Source of the DNA: Rhodospirillales bacterium
GTDB taxonomy: Bacteria > Pseudomonadota > Alphaproteobacteria > Acetobacterales > Acetobacteraceae
NCBI GenBank assembly: GCA_025359905.1
Contig: JANYDF010000114.1
Location: 110,077-174,076, forward strand
Length of the DNA stretch: 64,000 nucleotides
Direction of reading: 5' to 3'
Shown in pieces: positions 39,296 to 48,212 of this stretch. A program made the position numbers and the translations under genes. Position 1 is the stretch's first letter. Each line of letters opens with the position of its first letter. The notes beneath the pieces were generated by a model. The model was not told where the DNA came from. It did not search any database and was given only the letters and a program-made list of their open reading frames with translations.

Positions 39296-40594
39296 ATGGC
39301 CTCCGCCCCCCGCCCGCCCGGCTTCGACACGCTCAGCCTGCACGCGGGCCAGGTGCCCGACCCGGTGCACGGGGCCCGGGCGGTGCCGGTCTATCAAACC
39401 ACGTCGTACGTGTTTCAGGACGCCGATCACGCAGCGGCGCTGTTCAATCTGGAACGCCCCGGCCACATCTACAGCCGCATTTCCAACCCGACGGTCGCGG
39501 TGCTGGAAGAACGCCTCGCGGCGCTGGAAGGCGGCGTGGGTGCCGTCTGCACCGCCAGCGGCATGGCGGCGCTGCATCTGGCCATCGCCACGCTGCTGAA
39601 TGCCGGCGATCACATCGTCGCCTCTGCCTCGCTGTATGGCGGCACGGTCAACCTGCTGGCGGCGACACTGCCGCGCTTCGGCATCACCACCAGTTTCGTC
39701 AAGCCGCGCGACCTCGATGCGCTGCGCGCCGCGATCCGCCCCGAAACCCGGCTGGTGATCGGTGAGACGCTGGGCAATCCCGGCCTGGAAGTGCTGGACA
39801 TCCGGGCGGTGGCGGACATCGCCCACGCGGCCGGGGTGGCGTTGCTGATCGACAACACCTTTGCCACGCCGTATCTGTGCCGCCCGATCGAACTGGGCGC
39901 CGACATCGTCATGCACTCGGTGACCAAGTGGATCGGCGGCCACGGCATCGCCATTGGCGGCGTGCTGGTGGATGGCGGCCAGTTCGACTGGGACAAGTCA
40001 GGCAAATTCCCGACCCTGTCGGCACCCTACCCCGGCTATCACGGCCTTATTTTCACCGAGCAATACGGCCCCGCCGCTTTCATCATGCGCGCCCGCACCG
40101 AGGGCCTGCGCGACTTCGGCGCCTGCCTGTCGCCCACCAACGCGTTCCATTTGCTGCAAGGCGTGGAAACCCTCGGCCTGCGCATGGCGCGGCATGTGGA
40201 GAATACCGCGAAAGTGCTGGACTTCCTCGGGGCCAACCCGGCGGTGGCCTGGGTGCTGCACCCCACGCTGGCCAGCCACGCCGACCACGAGCTGGCGGCG
40301 CGGGTACTGCCGAAAGGGGCGGGTTCCATCGTCAGCTTCGGCATCAAGGGCGGCCGCCCGGCCGGGCGCAAGTTCATCGAAGCCGTCCGCCTCGCCTCGC
40401 ATCTGGCCAATGTCGGCGATGCGAAAACCCTGGTGATCCACCCGGCCAGCACAACGCACCAGCAAATGACCGCCGAACAACTCGCCAAGGCTGGCGTCGG
40501 TGAGGACATGGTGCGCCTGTCGGTCGGCATCGAAGCCGCCGAGGACATCATCGCCGACCTATCCCAGGCGCTGCGCGCCTCGCAAAAAGGCTGA
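39296..40594 (+). CDS. metY: O-acetylhomoserine sulfhydrylase-type PLP enzyme
   Basis: Cys/Met-metabolism PLP enzyme, 432 residues, most like O-acetylhomoserine (thiol)-lyase. It starts [24 protein letters not shown] in overlapping parts. It has the [22 protein letters not shown] segment, the cofactor loop [30 protein letters not shown] with the Asp, and Lys211 in [12 protein letters not shown]. The long C-terminal half with [12 protein letters not shown] and SFGIKGGR separates this group from cystathionine gamma-synthase. It would assimilate sulfide into homocysteine. A GAGGAG site precedes the ATG; the next gene starts five bases after its stop. Confidence 0.9.
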   Translation: MASAPRPPGFDTLSLHAGQVPDPVHGARAVPVYQTTSYVFQDADHAAALFNLERPGHIYSRISNPTVAVLEERLAALEGGVGAVCTASGMAALHLAIATLLNAGDHIVASASLYGGTVNLLAATLPRFGITTSFVKPRDLDALRAAIRPETRLVIGETLGNPGLEVLDIRAVADIAHAAGVALLIDNTFATPYLCRPIELGADIVMHSVTKWIGGHGIAIGGVLVDGGQFDWDKSGKFPTLSAPYPGYHGLIFTEQYGPAAFIMRARTEGLRDFGACLSPTNAFHLLQGVETLGLRMARHVENTAKVLDFLGANPAVAWVLHPTLASHADHELAARVLPKGAGSIVSFGIKGGRPAGRKFIEAVRLASHLANVGDAKTLVIHPASTTHQQMTAEQLAKAGVGEDMVRLSVGIEAAEDIIADLSQALRASQKG

Positions 40595-40599
40595 GCGCG

Positions 40600-41385
40600 A
40601 TGTTGATCGAGGTTGCGGGCCATAACGCCCACATCGCCACCGGCGGCGTTACGCTGGACACATCGCGCCCGGCGATGGTGCTGATCCACGGCGCCAGCCT
40701 CGACCATTCGGTGTGGGCGCTGCAAAGCCGCTATCTGGCGCATCACGGCCACGCGGTGCTGGCGGTCGATCTGCCCGGCCACGGCAAGTCCGGCGGCGCG
40801 CCGCTGACAAGTATCGCCGCCATGGCCGAATGGATCGCGGCCCTGCTGGATGCCGCCGGGATCGCGCAAGCAGCCCTGATCGGCCATTCGATGGGCTCGC
40901 TGGTGGCGCTGGAAACCGCGCACCGCTTCCCGTCGCGCGTGCGGGCGCTCGGCCTGATCGGCACCACGGCGGCAATGCCGGTGGCGCCGGACCTGCTGAA
41001 CGCCGCCGCCGCCAACAGCCACGACGCCATCGCGATGCTGTCGCGCTGGGGCCACGGCTACGCGGCGGCACTGGGCAATTGCAAAGCCCCCGGCATGTGG
41101 ATGACCGGCAGCGCCGAGCGCGTGCTGGAACGCGCCGCCCCCGGCCTGCTGCATACCGACCTGCTGGCCTGTGCCAACTACGCCGGCGGCCCGGCCGCCG
41201 CCGCCGCCATTACGTGCCCCACCGTGATCGTGCAGGGCACCCGCGACGCGATGACCCCGCTGAAAGCCGCCACCAGCCTGGCCGCCGCGATCAAGGGCGC
41301 GAAGCTGACGGTGCTGGATGGGGCGGCGCATATGCTGCTGGCCGAACGGCCGGATGCGGTGTTGCAGGCGATTGCGGCGCTGTAG
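40600..41385 (+). CDS. Alpha/beta hydrolase
   Basis: A 261-residue alpha/beta-fold hydrolase. The oxyanion segment reads MVLIHGASLDHSVW, the nucleophile elbow GHSMGSLVAL carries the Ser, GTRDAMTPL the acid and LDGAAHMLLAE the His. The substrate is unknown; esters, lactones or thioesters are all possible for the family. It starts five bases after metY, the same pattern seen for homoserine O-acetyltransferase next to metY, but this protein is shorter than MetX and lacks its long lid, so I do not call it MetX. Confidence 0.85.
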   Translation: MLIEVAGHNAHIATGGVTLDTSRPAMVLIHGASLDHSVWALQSRYLAHHGHAVLAVDLPGHGKSGGAPLTSIAAMAEWIAALLDAAGIAQAALIGHSMGSLVALETAHRFPSRVRALGLIGTTAAMPVAPDLLNAAAANSHDAIAMLSRWGHGYAAALGNCKAPGMWMTGSAERVLERAAPGLLHTDLLACANYAGGPAAAAAITCPTVIVQGTRDAMTPLKAATSLAAAIKGAKLTVLDGAAHMLLAERPDAVLQAIAAL

Positions 41386-41396
41386 GGTCGGCGCGC

Positions 41397-41428
41397 AAAA
41401 AAGAAGGGCGCCCGTTGCCGAGCGCCCT
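41397..41428 (-). terminator. Rho-independent terminator for the minus-strand operon
   Basis: Read on the minus strand, AGGGCGC (41428-41422), a 10-base loop and GCGCCCTT (41411-41404) are followed by CTTTTTTG (41403-41396). It lies 73 bases after the stop of the minus-strand oxidoreductase at 41501 and just beyond the plus-strand hydrolase stop. Confidence 0.8.
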
Positions 41429-41500
41429 GCATAGGTGATGGTAAGGTTGGTAACAACAATCTGGCCGCAATTGCCTACCAAGTCAATCTGCATTAAATGT

Positions 41501-42646
41501 TTACACAGCCACGCTCTCCCACTGCCGCGACCGTGCCGAGGTCAGCACCGCGTCGGTCACCCGGTCGGTCGCCAGCCCCTCGCGGAACGTCGGGCTGGCC
41601 ACCGCCCCGCCGTCCAGCGCGGCAATAAAGTCCGCCGCTTGATGGATAAACGTGTGCTCGTAGCCGATTTGCAGGCCGGGCACCCACCAGTGCTTCATGT
41701 AGGGATGATCGCCGTCCGAAATATGCACGTTGTGCCAGCCGCGCGTGCGCCCGGAATCGCTGTGATCGAAGTATTGCAGCCGGTGCAGATCGTGCAGATC
41801 CCAGGAAATCGACGCCTTCTCGCCGTTGATCTCCAGCGTGTACAGCGCCTTGTGGCCACGCGCATACCGCGTCGCCTCGAACGTCGCCAGCGATCCATTG
41901 TCGAACCGCGCCAGGAACGCGCTGGCGTCGTCGATGGTCACCGGCTGCACGGCACCGGTCAGCGTGTGGGTGCGCTCCTTGATGAAGGTCTCGGTCATCG
42001 CCGAGACCTCGGTGATGCCGCCGTTCAGCCACATCGCGGTGTCGATGCAGTGCGCCAGCAAATCGCCGGTCACACCGCTGCCCGCAACACTGGCATCGAG
42101 CCGCCACAACCCGGCGCCGCCCTGCGGCAGATCTTTCGAAATCGTCCAGTCCTGCAAGAACTTGGCGCGATAGTGGAAGATCCGGCCAAGCTTGCCTTCG
42201 TCGATCAACTGCTTGGCCAGCGTCACCGCCGGCACGCGGCGATAATTGTACCAAACCATGTTGGGCACGCCGGCCGCTTCCACGGCCGCGACCATTTGCA
42301 GCGACTCGGCGGCGGTGCGGCCGAGCGGCTTTTCGCATAGTACCATCTTGCCCGCCGCTGCAGCGGCCAGCGCGATGTCCAGGTGGGTGTCGTTCGGGCT
42401 GGCGATGTCGATCAGGTCGATATCGTCGCGTGCCACCAGTTTGCGCCAATCCGTCTCCACCGAGGCATAGCCCCAGTTATCGGCAAACGCCTGCACCGCC
42501 GTGGCGTTGCGGGCGCAGATTGCCTGCAACACCGGGCGGCGCGGCAGGTCGAAAAACTGGCTGACCTGCTTGAAGGCGTTGCTGTGGGTGCGGCCCATGA
42601 ACCCGGTGCCGACCATGCCGATGCGAAGCGGTTGCTTGCTGCTCAT
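41501..42646 (-). CDS. Gfo/Idh/MocA-family oxidoreductase
   Basis: Sugar-type dehydrogenase of 381 residues. The Rossmann motif is [16 protein letters not shown], the catalytic Lys motif [14 protein letters not shown], and [16 protein letters not shown] marks the substrate domain with the usual Asp and His. It ends [11 protein letters not shown], much like the oxidoreductase at 55444-56562 (AHERRWVTV), so the two are paralogues of one subgroup. It follows a TIM-barrel isomerase-type gene by 11 bases on the same strand, a frequent pairing for sugar or inositol catabolism. Confidence 0.9.
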   Translation of the reverse strand: MSSKQPLRIGMVGTGFMGRTHSNAFKQVSQFFDLPRRPVLQAICARNATAVQAFADNWGYASVETDWRKLVARDDIDLIDIASPNDTHLDIALAAAAAGKMVLCEKPLGRTAAESLQMVAAVEAAGVPNMVWYNYRRVPAVTLAKQLIDEGKLGRIFHYRAKFLQDWTISKDLPQGGAGLWRLDASVAGSGVTGDLLAHCIDTAMWLNGGITEVSAMTETFIKERTHTLTGAVQPVTIDDASAFLARFDNGSLATFEATRYARGHKALYTLEINGEKASISWDLHDLHRLQYFDHSDSGRTRGWHNVHISDGDHPYMKHWWVPGLQIGYEHTFIHQAADFIAALDGGAVASPTFREGLATDRVTDAVLTSARSRQWESVAV

Positions 42647-42657
42647 CTCGCGGCCCC

Positions 42658-43707
42658 CTACTCGCGCCAGCCGTGCGCGTCGCGCACTTTGATCATCGCC
42701 GCCAGAATGCTGTTCCAGGTCTCCGGCAGCGCCATCGTCTCATTGGGGAACATGCAGCCGTCCCAGCAGATATGATGGAACGCCTTGGTCGGTTGGCCAT
42801 CGGCGCCGCGCAGCCAGTAACCGGCGTCGTGCACGATATCGAGCTTGCCGTTCGGATCTTCCGGCAGGCAATGGCGGCCGGTCTTGTCGTGGCTGCCCAT
42901 GCCCTTCACCGTGGCGTCGTTCTGCGCCACATGGAAATCGATGGTCCACGGCCGCAGCGCGTCGGTCATCGTTTTCAGCGCCGCACTCAGTTCATCCCGG
43001 TCCCAGTTGAAATCCGGCCCAACAATTCGGTTTTCCGGCGCATTGAAGCCCTGGGTGTAGAGCAGCGTGTGCGCCATGTCAGCCTGAAAGCCGATGATGC
43101 CTTTGCGGTCGGTCTGTTCCAGCAGCTCCAGCATGTGCTTCCAGCCATGCATGCCGCCCCAGCAAATCTCGCCCTCGGCGGCCAGTTGCTCGCCGTAATC
43201 CGCCGCCACGTCGCAGGCAGCGCCGAACGTCTTGGCCATGATCTTGGTGTTGCCCACCGGATCGGCCGCCCAGGCGTCCACGCCGGTCGCGGTGTCGATG
43301 CGGATCACGCCGTATTTGCGTACGCCGAGATCGCGCAGAATGGCGCCGATGCGGCAGGCTTTGCGCACGTTCTCGACAAACCGCGCCCGCTCCTCCTCGC
43401 TGCCCATCGCCGAGCCGCCGCCGACCGGCGGCCAGACTGGGGCGACAATGGAGCCGACCTGCAAGTTGAGCCGATGCAGCTTATCGGCGAGCGGTTTGAT
43501 GTCTTCCACCGTCGCGTCGATATTGGTGTGCGGATCGGCGGCGAAGATATCGATGCCCTCGAACTTCTGGCCGTCCACCTCGGCGGCGGCGGTGAGTTCG
43601 ATCATCGTGTCCAGGCTGATCGCGGGCTCCGAATCTGAGCCTTTGCCGACCAGACCCGGCCACATCGCGTTGTGCAGCTTGGGGAAATTATTGCTGGCCG
43701 CCGTCAT
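42658..43707 (-). CDS. Xylose-isomerase-like TIM-barrel protein
   Basis: A 349-residue AP-endonuclease-2/xylose-isomerase-like TIM barrel. I start at the ATG at 43707, which has GGGAG eight bases before it; another ATG at 43725 has none. Visible motifs are [53 protein letters not shown] and [22 protein letters not shown] in overlapping parts, with Glu, Asp, His and Glu positions typical of the metal site. It is upstream of a Gfo/Idh gene and probably acts on the same sugar-like compound. The exact reaction is unknown. Confidence 0.85.
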   Translation of the reverse strand: MTAASNNFPKLHNAMWPGLVGKGSDSEPAISLDTMIELTAAAEVDGQKFEGIDIFAADPHTNIDATVEDIKPLADKLHRLNLQVGSIVAPVWPPVGGGSAMGSEEERARFVENVRKACRIGAILRDLGVRKYGVIRIDTATGVDAWAADPVGNTKIMAKTFGAACDVAADYGEQLAAEGEICWGGMHGWKHMLELLEQTDRKGIIGFQADMAHTLLYTQGFNAPENRIVGPDFNWDRDELSAALKTMTDALRPWTIDFHVAQNDATVKGMGSHDKTGRHCLPEDPNGKLDIVHDAGYWLRGADGQPTKAFHHICWDGCMFPNETMALPETWNSILAAMIKVRDAHGWRE

Positions 43708-43787
43708 GTCCGTTGCTCCCGCCATTGGCTTTCGTTGCCGGCAGTAGAGCGCCGGAACGGCGGGGTTTCAAGCGAGCGCAGCAGCAT

Positions 43788-44429
43788 TCAGTTCGGCGAT
43801 ACCGGAATCGCCACCTCATTTCGCCGCAGTTGCGGCAATGTCCAGGGCGGATCGAAGAACCACGCCACCGGTGCCCCGGCGGGCCGCCAAGCGCTGCCTT
43901 CCAGGGCTGCCACCAACTCGCCGGTCTTTGCCGCCACCGCGCCCGGCGCCGGTGTGCCCGCGAAGCGAAGCACCGCCATGCTTTCCGGCGGCACGCTCAC
44001 CAACTGCACCAGCTTATCGTCCGGCGACGGCAAGGCCGCCATTGTGGATCCCGCAGGCATAAAGAAGCGGATGCGCCAGCGCCCTGCCTCGTCCTGGGCC
44101 TGCGCGACCGGCGTGGTCATGGCAATCTTTGCACCCGCCAGCTCCCCCGCCGGTTCCTGCGTGACCGGCGCCGTCATGGCAATCTTGGCGGCAGCGTGAT
44201 TGGCGCCGGCGATATAGTCGAACAGCCGGCGAAAGCCGGTATTGCGCGCCGCCAGTTCCTCGCCTTCAACCACCGTCTCGGCAGCGACCCGCGCGCCGTA
44301 CTGGCGAATTTCCACCAGCCCGATATGGCCGGTCACGGTGAATTTCGGTTCCTCAGTATCGCGCACGCCGACCGCCGTGCAGGCGAACAGCGACAGCGCG
44401 GACAACAAGGCGGCGACCCGTGCAAACAT
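43788..44429 (-). CDS. SOUL-family haem-binding lipoprotein
   Basis: A 213-residue SOUL-domain protein. The ATG at 44429 gives a lipoprotein signal with lipobox LFAC (Cys17). The SOUL fold begins VTGHIGLVEIRQYGARVAAET and includes the repeated AAAKIAMTAPVTQE and GAKIAMTTPVAQ segments, then RFFMPAGSTMAALPSPDD. SOUL proteins bind haem or tetrapyrroles; an outer- or inner-membrane anchor is predicted. It is divergent from a c-type cytochrome gene, with an FNR-like box between them, which supports a haem or redox-linked role. Confidence 0.85.
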   Translation of the reverse strand: MFARVAALLSALSLFACTAVGVRDTEEPKFTVTGHIGLVEIRQYGARVAAETVVEGEELAARNTGFRRLFDYIAGANHAAAKIAMTAPVTQEPAGELAGAKIAMTTPVAQAQDEAGRWRIRFFMPAGSTMAALPSPDDKLVQLVSVPPESMAVLRFAGTPAPGAVAAKTGELVAALEGSAWRPAGAPVAWFFDPPWTLPQLRRNEVAIPVSPN

Positions 44430-44620
44430 GCTTTTGCGCTCCCGGCAAGCTTGGCGGTGGCAGTGTAGCAAACACCACGCGAAAAGGCGCGGCTGCAACG
44501 CCTCGGCGGGCATCGCCTGCCATTTCGCCACCCTGGCGCAGCTCAGAATGAAGCTGGGCGGGCGGCGAGGGATTCGGGGCTCGTACCCTACTCCGAATCC
44601 ATCGATTGCCGAGCGCCGGA

Positions 44621-44634
44621 TTGATGTACATCAA
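44621..44634. promoter_or_regulatory. FNR/CRP-type box in the SOUL-cytochrome intergenic region
   Basis: TTGATGTACATCAA is a perfect match to the FNR consensus TTGAT-N4-ATCAA. A possible -10 element, CATAAA at 44659-44664, would place the box near -43 for plus-strand transcription, near the usual class II position. The downstream cytochrome gene starts at 44815. Regulation of the minus-strand SOUL gene is also possible. Confidence 0.75.
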
Positions 44635-44814
44635 GGCGATAATCTGCGGCTACCCCAACATAAAAAGTAGTTAATTCTGGCGCATGGCGTCTGCCAGATC
44701 AATCCCGTGTCGTGCAGAACTTAGTCCAGTGGTTTGTCTGAATTGCGCGGCTACCAAAATATGGCGGCGCAGCGCCGGGTCTTGTTATCACACAACACCA
44801 AAGGAGATCACCCT

Positions 44815-45300
44815 ATGCCAAATTTTCGTCACGCGCTGCTTGCAGCCGGGTGCATCGCATTGCTCGGTGCAACGTCTCATAAAGTCCATGCGGCGGAATG
44901 GCTGCAAGGCACCCCGGATGAAAAAGCTGACAAACTTGCCGAGATTCAGCCTGGCCTGGGCACCGTTATGCTGGAGTATTCGTTCCGGTTCGGCACAATG
45001 TATTATGCCGCGCAAGGCGGCAACTGGAAATTGGCTGACTATCAGATGAAGGAAATGTTGGAAATCCAGGAAGTCGGCGAAACCACGCGCCCGGCCCGCG
45101 CCAAGCCGTTGAAGGACTTCGAGGAGAAATTCCTCAACCCGCTTGAAGCCGCGATCAAGGCGGCGAACCTGAAGGACTTCAACGCCAAATTTGCCGCCGC
45201 CCAAACGGGCTGCAACGAATGCCACACCGACCAGAAATTCGGCTTCATCCACTACGAGTTGCCGAAAGTCTCGCCGTCGCCGCTATCGAACAAGCCGTAA
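44815..45300 (+). CDS. Periplasmic c-type cytochrome, cytochrome c'-like
   Basis: An exported haem protein of 161 residues. A strong ribosome site (AAGGAGAT) precedes the ATG at 44815. The signal peptide ends VHA (about residue 26). The mature part is helical (EIQPGLGTVMLEYSFRFGTMYYA, WKLADYQMKEMLEIQEVGE) and a single haem-c site CNECH lies near the C-terminus, as in cytochrome c' and related four-helix cytochromes. It differs from classical cytochrome c' in detail, so electron transfer, NO binding or another role is open. The perfect FNR-like box upstream suggests induction at low oxygen. Confidence 0.82.
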   Translation: MPNFRHALLAAGCIALLGATSHKVHAAEWLQGTPDEKADKLAEIQPGLGTVMLEYSFRFGTMYYAAQGGNWKLADYQMKEMLEIQEVGETTRPARAKPLKDFEEKFLNPLEAAIKAANLKDFNAKFAAAQTGCNECHTDQKFGFIHYELPKVSPSPLSNKP

Positions 45301-45313
45301 GCCAGCCTGATGC

Positions 45314-45340
45314 CCCGCCGCTGTCAAATCCAGCGGCGGG
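45314..45340. terminator. Hairpin between convergent cytochrome and acyl-CoA synthetase genes
   Basis: CCCGCCGCTG (45314-45323) and CAGCGGCGGG (45331-45340) form a perfect 10-base stem with a 7-base loop, immediately next to the acyl-CoA synthetase stop. Confidence 0.65.
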
Positions 45341-47014
45341 TCAGCCGCCGGTCAATTTTTCCTCCATCGCGGCCCGCATCAAATACTTCTGCATCTTGCC
45401 GGTTACCGTCATCGGGAATTCATCCACGAAGCGTACGTAGCGCGGCACTTTGTAATGCGCGATCTGGTCGCGGCAGAAATCGCGCACCTCAGCCTCGGTC
45501 ATCGCCTCATCGGCGCGCAACTTGATCCAGGCGCATAATTCTTCGCCGTACCGCGCATCCGGCACCCCGAACACCTGCACATCGACGATCTTCGGGTGCT
45601 GATACAGAAATTCTTCGACCTCGCGCGGATACACATTCTCACCGCCGCGGATCACCATGTCCTTGATCCGCCCGACGATGGCGCAATAGCCCTGCGAATC
45701 GATGGTCGCCAGATCGCCGGTGTGCATCCAGCCCGCCGGGTCGATGGCCTGTTTGGTGCGCTCGGCGTCATCCCAATAGCCCAGCATCACCGAATAGCCG
45801 CGCGTGCAAAGCTCGCCCGGCGTGCCGACCGGCACCACCCGGCCATCGCTGCCGACGATCTTGCATTCCAAGTGCGGATGCACCTTGCCCACGGTCGACA
45901 CCCGGCGCTCGACCGGCGAATCGAGGCCGGTCTGGAAGCTCACCGGGCTGGTTTCGGTCATGCCGTAGGCAATGGTGATGTCGCGCAAATGCATCTGGCT
46001 GATCGCCTTGCGCATCACCTCAATCGGGCACGGCGAACCCGCCATGATGCCGGTGCGCAGGCTTGAGAGGTCGAAGCTGTTGAAGTCGGGGTGCGACATC
46101 TCGGCGATAAACATGGTTGGCACGCCGTACAGCGCGGTGCAGCGTTCCTCGGCGATGGTTTGCAGCACCGCCAGCGGGTCGAAGCCCTCGCCGGGGAACA
46201 CCATCGCGGCCCCGTGGGTCACGCACCCCAGCACGCCCATCACCATGCCGAAGCAGTGGTACAGTGGCACCGGAATGCACAGCCGGTCGTCCTCGGTCAG
46301 TTGCAGCCCTTCGGCAGTGAAATAGCCGTTATTCAGGATATTGTGGTGGGTCAGCGTGGCGCCCTTCGGCGAGCCAGTGGTGCCAGAGGTAAACTGGATG
46401 TTGATCGGGTCATCGAATTGCAGCGTGCGCCCCAGATCGATCAGCCGGGCCCGTTCGTCCTCGCCGGACAGCGCAGGCACCGCTTCGAACGCAAAACTGC
46501 CGGGCAGGCCGTGCGCTCCGATCTGGATCAGGATTTCCAGCGACGGCACCTTCGCCGCGCGCAGCTTGCCGGGCGCGCAATGCGCGAGCTCAGGCAGCAA
46601 AGTGGTCAGCATGGCGGCGTAGTTGCTGGACTTGAACGCGGTGGCGGTCACCAAAGCGCGGCAGCCGGCCTTATTGAGCGCAAAATCCAGCTCATGCAGC
46701 CGGTACGCCGGATTGATGTTGACCAGGATCAGCCCGGCCTTGGCAGTGGCGAACTGGGTGATCACCCATTCGGCGTTGTTCGGCGACCAGATGCCCACCC
46801 GGTCGCCCGGCCGCAACCCCAGCGCCAGCAGCCCGGCGGCGAAGGCGTCAACCTCGATCTGCAATTCGCGCCATGTCAGCCTTATGTTCTGCTGGCGTAC
46901 CACCAAGCCCAGCCGGCCGCCCCACCGTTCCACAGTACGGTCGAAATGCTGGCCAATGGTGTCACCCAGCAGCGGCTTGTCCGATACCGTGCTGACATAG
47001 CTCATCGTGCCCAT
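45341..47014 (-). CDS. Acyl-CoA synthetase (AMP-forming)
   Basis: Activates a carboxylic acid as acyl-AMP and then acyl-CoA. The 557-residue protein, from the ATG at 47014 with a GGGAGG site, has the P-loop-like motif [79 protein letters not shown] and the catalytic Lys in [12 protein letters not shown]. It belongs to the medium-chain/FACL-like group; chain length is not predictable. It is a single gene, divergent from an orphan response regulator across 334 AT-richer bases. Confidence 0.92.
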   Translation of the reverse strand: MGTMSYVSTVSDKPLLGDTIGQHFDRTVERWGGRLGLVVRQQNIRLTWRELQIEVDAFAAGLLALGLRPGDRVGIWSPNNAEWVITQFATAKAGLILVNINPAYRLHELDFALNKAGCRALVTATAFKSSNYAAMLTTLLPELAHCAPGKLRAAKVPSLEILIQIGAHGLPGSFAFEAVPALSGEDERARLIDLGRTLQFDDPINIQFTSGTTGSPKGATLTHHNILNNGYFTAEGLQLTEDDRLCIPVPLYHCFGMVMGVLGCVTHGAAMVFPGEGFDPLAVLQTIAEERCTALYGVPTMFIAEMSHPDFNSFDLSSLRTGIMAGSPCPIEVMRKAISQMHLRDITIAYGMTETSPVSFQTGLDSPVERRVSTVGKVHPHLECKIVGSDGRVVPVGTPGELCTRGYSVMLGYWDDAERTKQAIDPAGWMHTGDLATIDSQGYCAIVGRIKDMVIRGGENVYPREVEEFLYQHPKIVDVQVFGVPDARYGEELCAWIKLRADEAMTEAEVRDFCRDQIAHYKVPRYVRFVDEFPMTVTGKMQKYLMRAAMEEKLTGG

Positions 47015-47348
47015 CGCCCGCCTCCCGACCGTCCAACGCGCTATGGTTAGCCGCAGCGGGGTTCCCCGACAACGCGATTTGGCTTCGAAGCAGCGGCCGG
47101 ATGGGCAATTGCTATAATTGCAGTAAATGCAACCAAATTTGTGCCAAAATTGATACAATCCGTCGATATTTGCGGATCAGCTTAGCGAACGCATCACAAG
47201 CTGCTCAGCCCGCGTAGCCGAGGCTGCAAGAGGCAGCTAACATACAGCAAGATGATTACCGGCGAACCGTTAAAGGATAACTAACAGTTGGTAAGCTGAA
47301 CAATTGTTGCTAACGTCTCACACGTAAGTCCCGTGATAGTGTGGAATA
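47015..47348. other. AT-richer divergent promoter region
   Basis: A 334-base region between the acyl-CoA synthetase and response-regulator starts, visibly richer in A and T than its surroundings. It contains a TATAAT at 47113-47118 and a weak CACAC-N15-GTGTG dyad at 47319-47343, five bases from the regulator ATG. No complete promoter or known operator can be assigned with confidence and no gene is seen. Confidence 0.4.
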
Positions 47349-48119
47349 ATGTCGGCTGACACGCCCACCCCGCTGCCAAATCCCCGCATCCTCCTGATCG
47401 AGGATAACGTGGCCGTGGCCGAGACACTGCAGAAATTCATCGAACGATCCGGGATGCGAACCGCCTGGGCGCAAACCGGCGCGATGGCCATCGAACTGAA
47501 AAACAGCTTCCGGCCCGATGTGGTGCTGGTGGATCTCGAACTGCCAGACACCAACGGCGTCGATCTCATCGGCTGGCTGGCCAGCCAGCGCGATTGCGGG
47601 ATCATTGTGGTGTCGGGCCGCGGCGAGGAAGCCGAGCGGATTGTTGGGCTGGAGCTTGGCGCCGACGATTATATCGCCAAGCCGCCGCAATTGCGCGAGA
47701 TGGTCGCCCGCATCCGCGCGGTGCACCGCCGCTCCTACCCCCGTGCGCTGGCCGCGGCCGAGCAAGCGCCGCCCCCACTCATCGTTGCCGTCCCGCCAGC
47801 CCAGCCGCCGCTCCAATTCGGCCCTTGGAAACTCGACCTGATGCGCCGCACCGTCACTGGCGATGACGGCAAGCAGGCCGCAATCACGGCAGCGGAATTC
47901 GCCGCATTGCAGGAATTGGCGTCCGCCAACGGACAGGCTGTCACCCGCGAACGGCTCAGCGAGGCGGCGTTGCGCCGCCCCTGGCGGCCGGAAGACCGTA
48001 GTATCGACCAACTGATCTTCAACCTGCGCCGCAAACTTGGCGATGGAGAAGGCGGCGTGCGGCTGATCCAATCGGTGCGCGGCGCCGGGTATATCCTCAT
48101 CGCCAGTTCCACCGCCTGA
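47349..48119 (+). CDS. Orphan OmpR-family response regulator
   Basis: A 256-residue response regulator. The receiver has acidic E18-D19, phosphoacceptor Asp62 in VLVDLELPDTNG and Lys111 in DDYIAKPPQLRE. A proline-rich linker (AAEQAPPPLIVAVPPAQPP) leads to a winged helix with FAALQELASANGQAVTRERL and VRLIQSVRGAGYIL. No histidine kinase lies nearby, so the partner is elsewhere. The linker is longer than usual for OmpR proteins. Likely targets, by position only, are the divergent acyl-CoA synthetase or the hyuAB genes downstream. Confidence 0.88.
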   Translation: MSADTPTPLPNPRILLIEDNVAVAETLQKFIERSGMRTAWAQTGAMAIELKNSFRPDVVLVDLELPDTNGVDLIGWLASQRDCGIIVVSGRGEEAERIVGLELGADDYIAKPPQLREMVARIRAVHRRSYPRALAAAEQAPPPLIVAVPPAQPPLQFGPWKLDLMRRTVTGDDGKQAAITAAEFAALQELASANGQAVTRERLSEAALRRPWRPEDRSIDQLIFNLRRKLGDGEGGVRLIQSVRGAGYILIASSTA

Positions 48120-48212
48120 CCCCTCGTTCGAGCGGCTTGTCCCGTCAGGCAAGTTGCGGTCCCGCCAGGAAACGTTAGGTTAGCCCCGGACCAGCGGGAC
48201 AGGACCGGCTTT

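Noticed and set aside
40600-41385. Homoserine O-acetyltransferase (MetX) for the hydrolase after metY
   Set aside because: The protein is only 261 residues and lacks the long lid and MetX motifs, so only a general hydrolase call is safe.
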